Source: Clostridium saccharoperbutylacetonicum N1-4(HMT) (GTDB taxonomy: Bacteria; Bacillota; Clostridia; Clostridiales; Clostridiaceae). Taken from it: a stretch of 64,000 nucleotides of DNA. Location of the stretch: the NCBI RefSeq assembly GCF_000340885.1, contig NC_020291.1:3037001-3101000 (forward strand). Reading direction: 5' to 3'. Shown one piece after another: positions 61,272 to 64,000 of this stretch. Made by a program: the position numbers and the translations under genes. Under the pieces are notes generated by a model that saw only the letters and a list, made by a program, of their open reading frames with translations, had not been told where the DNA came from and did not search any database. Position 1 is the first letter of the stretch. Every line of letters starts with the position of its first letter.

Positions 61272-62972
61272 ATGAAGAGAAAAATTTTAATTGTAGGTGG
61301 AGTTGCGGGAGGGGCATCTGCAGCTGCAAGATTAAGAAGGCTAAGTGAAGAAGATGAAATTGTTATGTTTGAAAAGGGGCCTCATGTATCTTTTTCAAAT
61401 TGCTCACTTCCATATCATTTAAGTGGATTGATTGATGAAGCAGATAAAATGGTATTAATGAGTCCAGAAAAATTCCTAGTTCAATATAATATTCAAGCTA
61501 AAGTAAATAATGAAGTTTTATCAATAAATAAAGAAGAAAAATATGTGGTCGTTAAAAATTTAGTGTCTGGTGAAAGTTATAAGGAAAATTATGATAAATT
61601 AATATTATCTCCAGGTGCAAAGCCGATTGTACCAAATATTCTAGGAATTGAAGAAGCTAATATTTTTACAATAAGAAATGTTGTTGATATTGATAAGTTA
61701 AATAAATACATAAAGTCTATTGATGTAAAGGATATAGCTGTTATTGGCGGAGGTTTTATTGGAGTTGAAGCAGCAGAAAATTTAAGGGAAGCAGGTTATA
61801 ATGTAGCTTTAATTGAAGGAACAGATCAAATACTAAGACCTTTTGATTATGATATGGTCCAAATATTACATAAAGAAATTTATGACCATGGTATAAATTT
61901 AATAGTTGAAGATAAAGTTGAAAGGTTTGAAAAGGATACAGTAATTTTAGCATCAGGTAAAAAAATTAGTTCTAAAGTGGTAGTTATGGCTATAGGAGTG
62001 TCACCAGAAACTACACTAGCAAAAGAAGCAGCTATAGATATTGGGGAAACAGGTGCAATAAAAGTTGATCAGAATTATAGAACAGCTGATAAGGATATAT
62101 ATGCAGTTGGAGATGCAATAGAAGTTTATAATGCATTAACTCATACAGTAGCAAAATTATTTCTTGCGGGACCAGCACTAAAACAAGCTAGAGCAGTGGC
62201 TGATCATATAAATGGGAAAAAAGCTCTAAACAAAGGATATATCGGGTCGTCAGCCATTAAAGTTTTCGATTATAATGGAGCGTCAACAGGCTTAAATGAA
62301 GCTCTTATAAATGTTCTTAACATGAAAATAAAATATGAGGTTGTAAGAGTTATTCTAAGTGATAAGGTTGGTATAATGCCAAGTTCGGCACCAATGCATT
62401 TTAAATTGTTATTTGAAGTTCCAACAGGAAAGATTTTAGGTGCTCAGGCCATAGGAAAAGGTGATGTTACAAAGAGAATAGATGTAGTGGCTACAGCAAT
62501 AAAATTTGGAGGAACAATTGAAGATTTAAAAGATTTAGAATTATGTTATGCACCACCATTTTCAACAGCAAAAGATGTAGTTAACTATGCAGGTTATGTT
62601 GGATCTAATCTTTTAAATGGAGATTTTAAACAAGTTAATGTGGATTTAGTGAGAGGATTAGTAGAACATAATGCTTATATAATTGATGTTAGAGAAAGAG
62701 GAGAATATGCTAATGGACATATTAAAAATGCTGTAAATATACCATTAAGCGAACTTAGACAAAGAGTAAATGAAATACCCAAGGAGAAGCCTGTATATCT
62801 TCACTGCAGAACTGGCCAAAGAAGCTATAATGCTACATTAGCACTTCAAAATTTAGGCTATAACAATGTCTACAATATTACAGGAAGTTTCTTAGGATTA
62901 TCTTTCTACGAATATTTTAATGATAAAACTAAGAATAGGGAAAGTATATTAACTGAATATAATTTCAGATAG
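61272..62972 (+). CDS. CoA-disulfide reductase fused to rhodanese (CoADR-RHD family)
   Basis: 566 residues. FAD motif ILIVGGVAGGASAAARLRRL; the redox Cys is C44 in SFSNCSLPYH; NAD(P) motif IAVIGGGFIGVEAAENLREA; second FAD motif DIYAVGDAIEV. A C-terminal rhodanese domain (about 465-545) has YIIDVRERGEYANGHI and an active Cys C512 in LHCRTGQRS. The family reduces CoA-disulfides or persulfides and may handle polysulfide. AGGAGGGAATATTT precedes the ATG. Confidence 0.94.
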   Translation: MKRKILIVGGVAGGASAAARLRRLSEEDEIVMFEKGPHVSFSNCSLPYHLSGLIDEADKMVLMSPEKFLVQYNIQAKVNNEVLSINKEEKYVVVKNLVSGESYKENYDKLILSPGAKPIVPNILGIEEANIFTIRNVVDIDKLNKYIKSIDVKDIAVIGGGFIGVEAAENLREAGYNVALIEGTDQILRPFDYDMVQILHKEIYDHGINLIVEDKVERFEKDTVILASGKKISSKVVVMAIGVSPETTLAKEAAIDIGETGAIKVDQNYRTADKDIYAVGDAIEVYNALTHTVAKLFLAGPALKQARAVADHINGKKALNKGYIGSSAIKVFDYNGASTGLNEALINVLNMKIKYEVVRVILSDKVGIMPSSAPMHFKLLFEVPTGKILGAQAIGKGDVTKRIDVVATAIKFGGTIEDLKDLELCYAPPFSTAKDVVNYAGYVGSNLLNGDFKQVNVDLVRGLVEHNAYIIDVRERGEYANGHIKNAVNIPLSELRQRVNEIPKEKPVYLHCRTGQRSYNATLALQNLGYNNVYNITGSFLGLSFYEYFNDKTKNRESILTEYNFR

Positions 62973-63037
62973 ATTATATGAATTTTTTTGAAGAGAAATT
63001 TCATATATTTATGAATAGAAATTATTAAGAGGCTGAT

Positions 63038-63859
63038 ATGAGAATTTATTTTAATTTCGCAACAATTGATGAATTACTAGGAATTGATTGTGATTTTCAT
63101 AGACAACAAAAAGAATTTGATTTAGAAGAATTAGAACAATATGATGGAAAAAATGGGAAACCTGCTTATGTATCAATAGAAGGAATAGTATATGATATCA
63201 GCAATGAATCAATCTTTGAGGAAAGAAAAAATAAGGAAAGCCTTGCTGGCAAAGATTTGACAGAATTATTTAGTTTAAGTCTTAAAATTAATACTATAAT
63301 TAATAGAGCACCTATAGTTGGTGTAATTGGAGATGACAGGTATGCAGAAAGTAAAATTCTTACTAGAGATAAAAAACATAAACATGAGAAAAAAGAAAGT
63401 TGCAAATATCAAGAATTCTATATAAAGGAAACCCTTTCAATGTTAGAAAAGATTATTTCAAAATCAATTAATGAAGTACTAGAATGGCAAGAAAACCTAA
63501 TAAAATGTCCAGGAGCAGCAGCTCAATTGGGAACGGTAAATAAAAGCGAAGTTGGAAAAAGTAGTACTGGTAGTTCAACTGGTGTATATGGATTAGTAGG
63601 TGGTGCATCTGGTGGAGCAGGGGGAGGATTAGGTGTTGCAATAGTAAATGTTGAAAAGGGAGGGGGGGGGATGACAAATCAGGATACAGGAAAAATGATA
63701 GCACCAGGTTCTGCCGGAGGAGCTACAGGTGGTGCAGTAGGGAGTCTAGGTGGAACTACTTCAACACCAACTACTACAGCACCAACTGGAAATACGGGAG
63801 GAATTCTAAGAAAAGAAGAAAAAGATGTTTGCTGTAAAAAATTGGATGAAGAAGATTAA
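63038..63859 (+). CDS. Cytochrome-b5-fold protein without haem ligands, Gly-rich tail
   Basis: 273 residues. The b5-like fold is about 25-105: FDLEELEQYDGKNGKPAYVS, then IEGIVYDIS, then LAGKDLTELF, then APIVGVIGD. The His ligands normally in the (H)xxGKDL and following helix are absent (FEERKNKESLAGKDLT), so it should not bind haem. A helical region (about 128-165) and a Gly/Ala/Thr-rich tail (about 186-257) follow, crossing a G9 tract. It is 65 bases after the CoADR-RHD gene. AAGAGGCTGAT precedes the start. Confidence 0.72.
   Translation: MRIYFNFATIDELLGIDCDFHRQQKEFDLEELEQYDGKNGKPAYVSIEGIVYDISNESIFEERKNKESLAGKDLTELFSLSLKINTIINRAPIVGVIGDDRYAESKILTRDKKHKHEKKESCKYQEFYIKETLSMLEKIISKSINEVLEWQENLIKCPGAAAQLGTVNKSEVGKSSTGSSTGVYGLVGGASGGAGGGLGVAIVNVEKGGGGMTNQDTGKMIAPGSAGGATGGAVGSLGGTTSTPTTTAPTGNTGGILRKEEKDVCCKKLDEED
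63662..63670 (+). repeat. Homopolymeric G9 tract inside a coding region
   Basis: Nine G in a row within the Gly-rich part of the b5-like gene (codons GGA GGG GGG GGG). Such runs are rare in AT-rich genomes and prone to slippage. Confidence 0.8.
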
Positions 63860-64000
63860 TATTAAAACTTGATTATAGTATTAAAATATTATATACTCAA
63901 TTAAGAAGATAAATTAATATTGATTAGATACGGTTGGGTAAATTTTATAATTTACTTTCAAGCAATTGGTTTCTGGGGTGGGAAACTCATTTTGAGTTTT
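63860..64000. other. Intergenic end of the window
   Basis: A short minus-strand frame is open to the window edge and closes at about 63919, with no support for coding. Nothing can be assigned. Confidence 0.35.

Noticed and set aside
63860..64000. C-terminus of a minus-strand gene entering from beyond the window
   Set aside because: The open frame is short and has no recognisable motif, so coding cannot be supported.

Overview
The window is a low-GC Gram-positive genome segment, most likely Clostridium sensu stricto (the C. beijerinckii/C. butyricum neighbourhood is an inference from codon use and gene content; there is no rRNA to confirm it). Pointers are the extreme AT bias, strong GGAGG-type ribosome binding sites, the sporulation protein GerW/YtfJ beside scpA-scpB and DacB-like carboxypeptidases, many chemoreceptors, and a clostridial Cys/Gly-rich small protein. 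I see no phage, insertion sequence, CRISPR array, tRNA or rRNA.

Layout. 1-6.9 kb: end of the glutathione synthase gshAB, a probable DUF4489 protein, a split threonine/serine exporter, glyA and several small unknowns. 7.1-11.6 kb: topB and a chemoreceptor with an amino-acid-type dCache domain. 11.7-17.4 kb: a TetR-family regulator divergent from an export operon (HlyD-type adaptor, two ABC-2-type membrane proteins, TolC-like protein) with an overlapping promoter/operator. 17.7-24.5 kb: an eight-gene operon that I regard as the main discovery, a complete membrane-associated ubiquitin-like system: YukD-type ubiquitin-like protein, E1, an E2 fused to six membrane segments and an FHA domain, a membrane-anchored trypsin-like protease, two RING-type proteins with DUF2628 membrane tails, and a JAB/JAMM peptidase carrying a membrane segment, coiled coil and LysM domain. 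24.8-28.2 kb: a cell-wall-binding protein and an ECF sigma/anti-sigma pair that share a DUF4367 domain. 28.3-39.9 kb: housekeeping genes (two D,D-carboxypeptidases, scpAB, gerW, rluB-type pseudouridine synthase, RpiR regulator, CCA-adding enzyme) interrupted by an unusual flavoprotein pair, a long inverted repeat and a Cys/Gly-rich small protein. 40-42 kb: a FIST sensor protein with a soluble chemoreceptor. 42.2-44.9 kb: a TPP riboswitch controlling a thiXYZ-type thiamine-precursor transporter. 45-47.8 kb: esterase, AraC regulator and an EamA exporter. 47.9-53.2 kb: four secreted paralogues in a B-A-B-A array. 53.4-60.9 kb: a signalling block (soluble chemoreceptor, receiver-HDOD, histidine kinase, receiver-kinase hybrid, membrane chemoreceptor, MarR regulator). 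61.3-63.9 kb: a CoA-disulfide reductase-rhodanese fusion and a cytochrome-b5-like protein that has lost its haem ligands and contains a nine-G tract.

In the ubiquitin-like operon the domains predict a working cascade at the membrane. E1 has the adenylation residues and a catalytic Cys candidate, E2 has HPN plus Cys, the RING proteins could be ligases, and the JAB protein has all metal ligands and could mature the Ubl, whose C-terminus is Ala-Gly-Ala rather than Gly-Gly, or remove it from targets. Predicted topology puts the conjugation chemistry in the cytosol, with the protease and LysM domain outside, so the system may couple envelope state to protein modification. That role is inference; the families and motifs are visible in the sequence.
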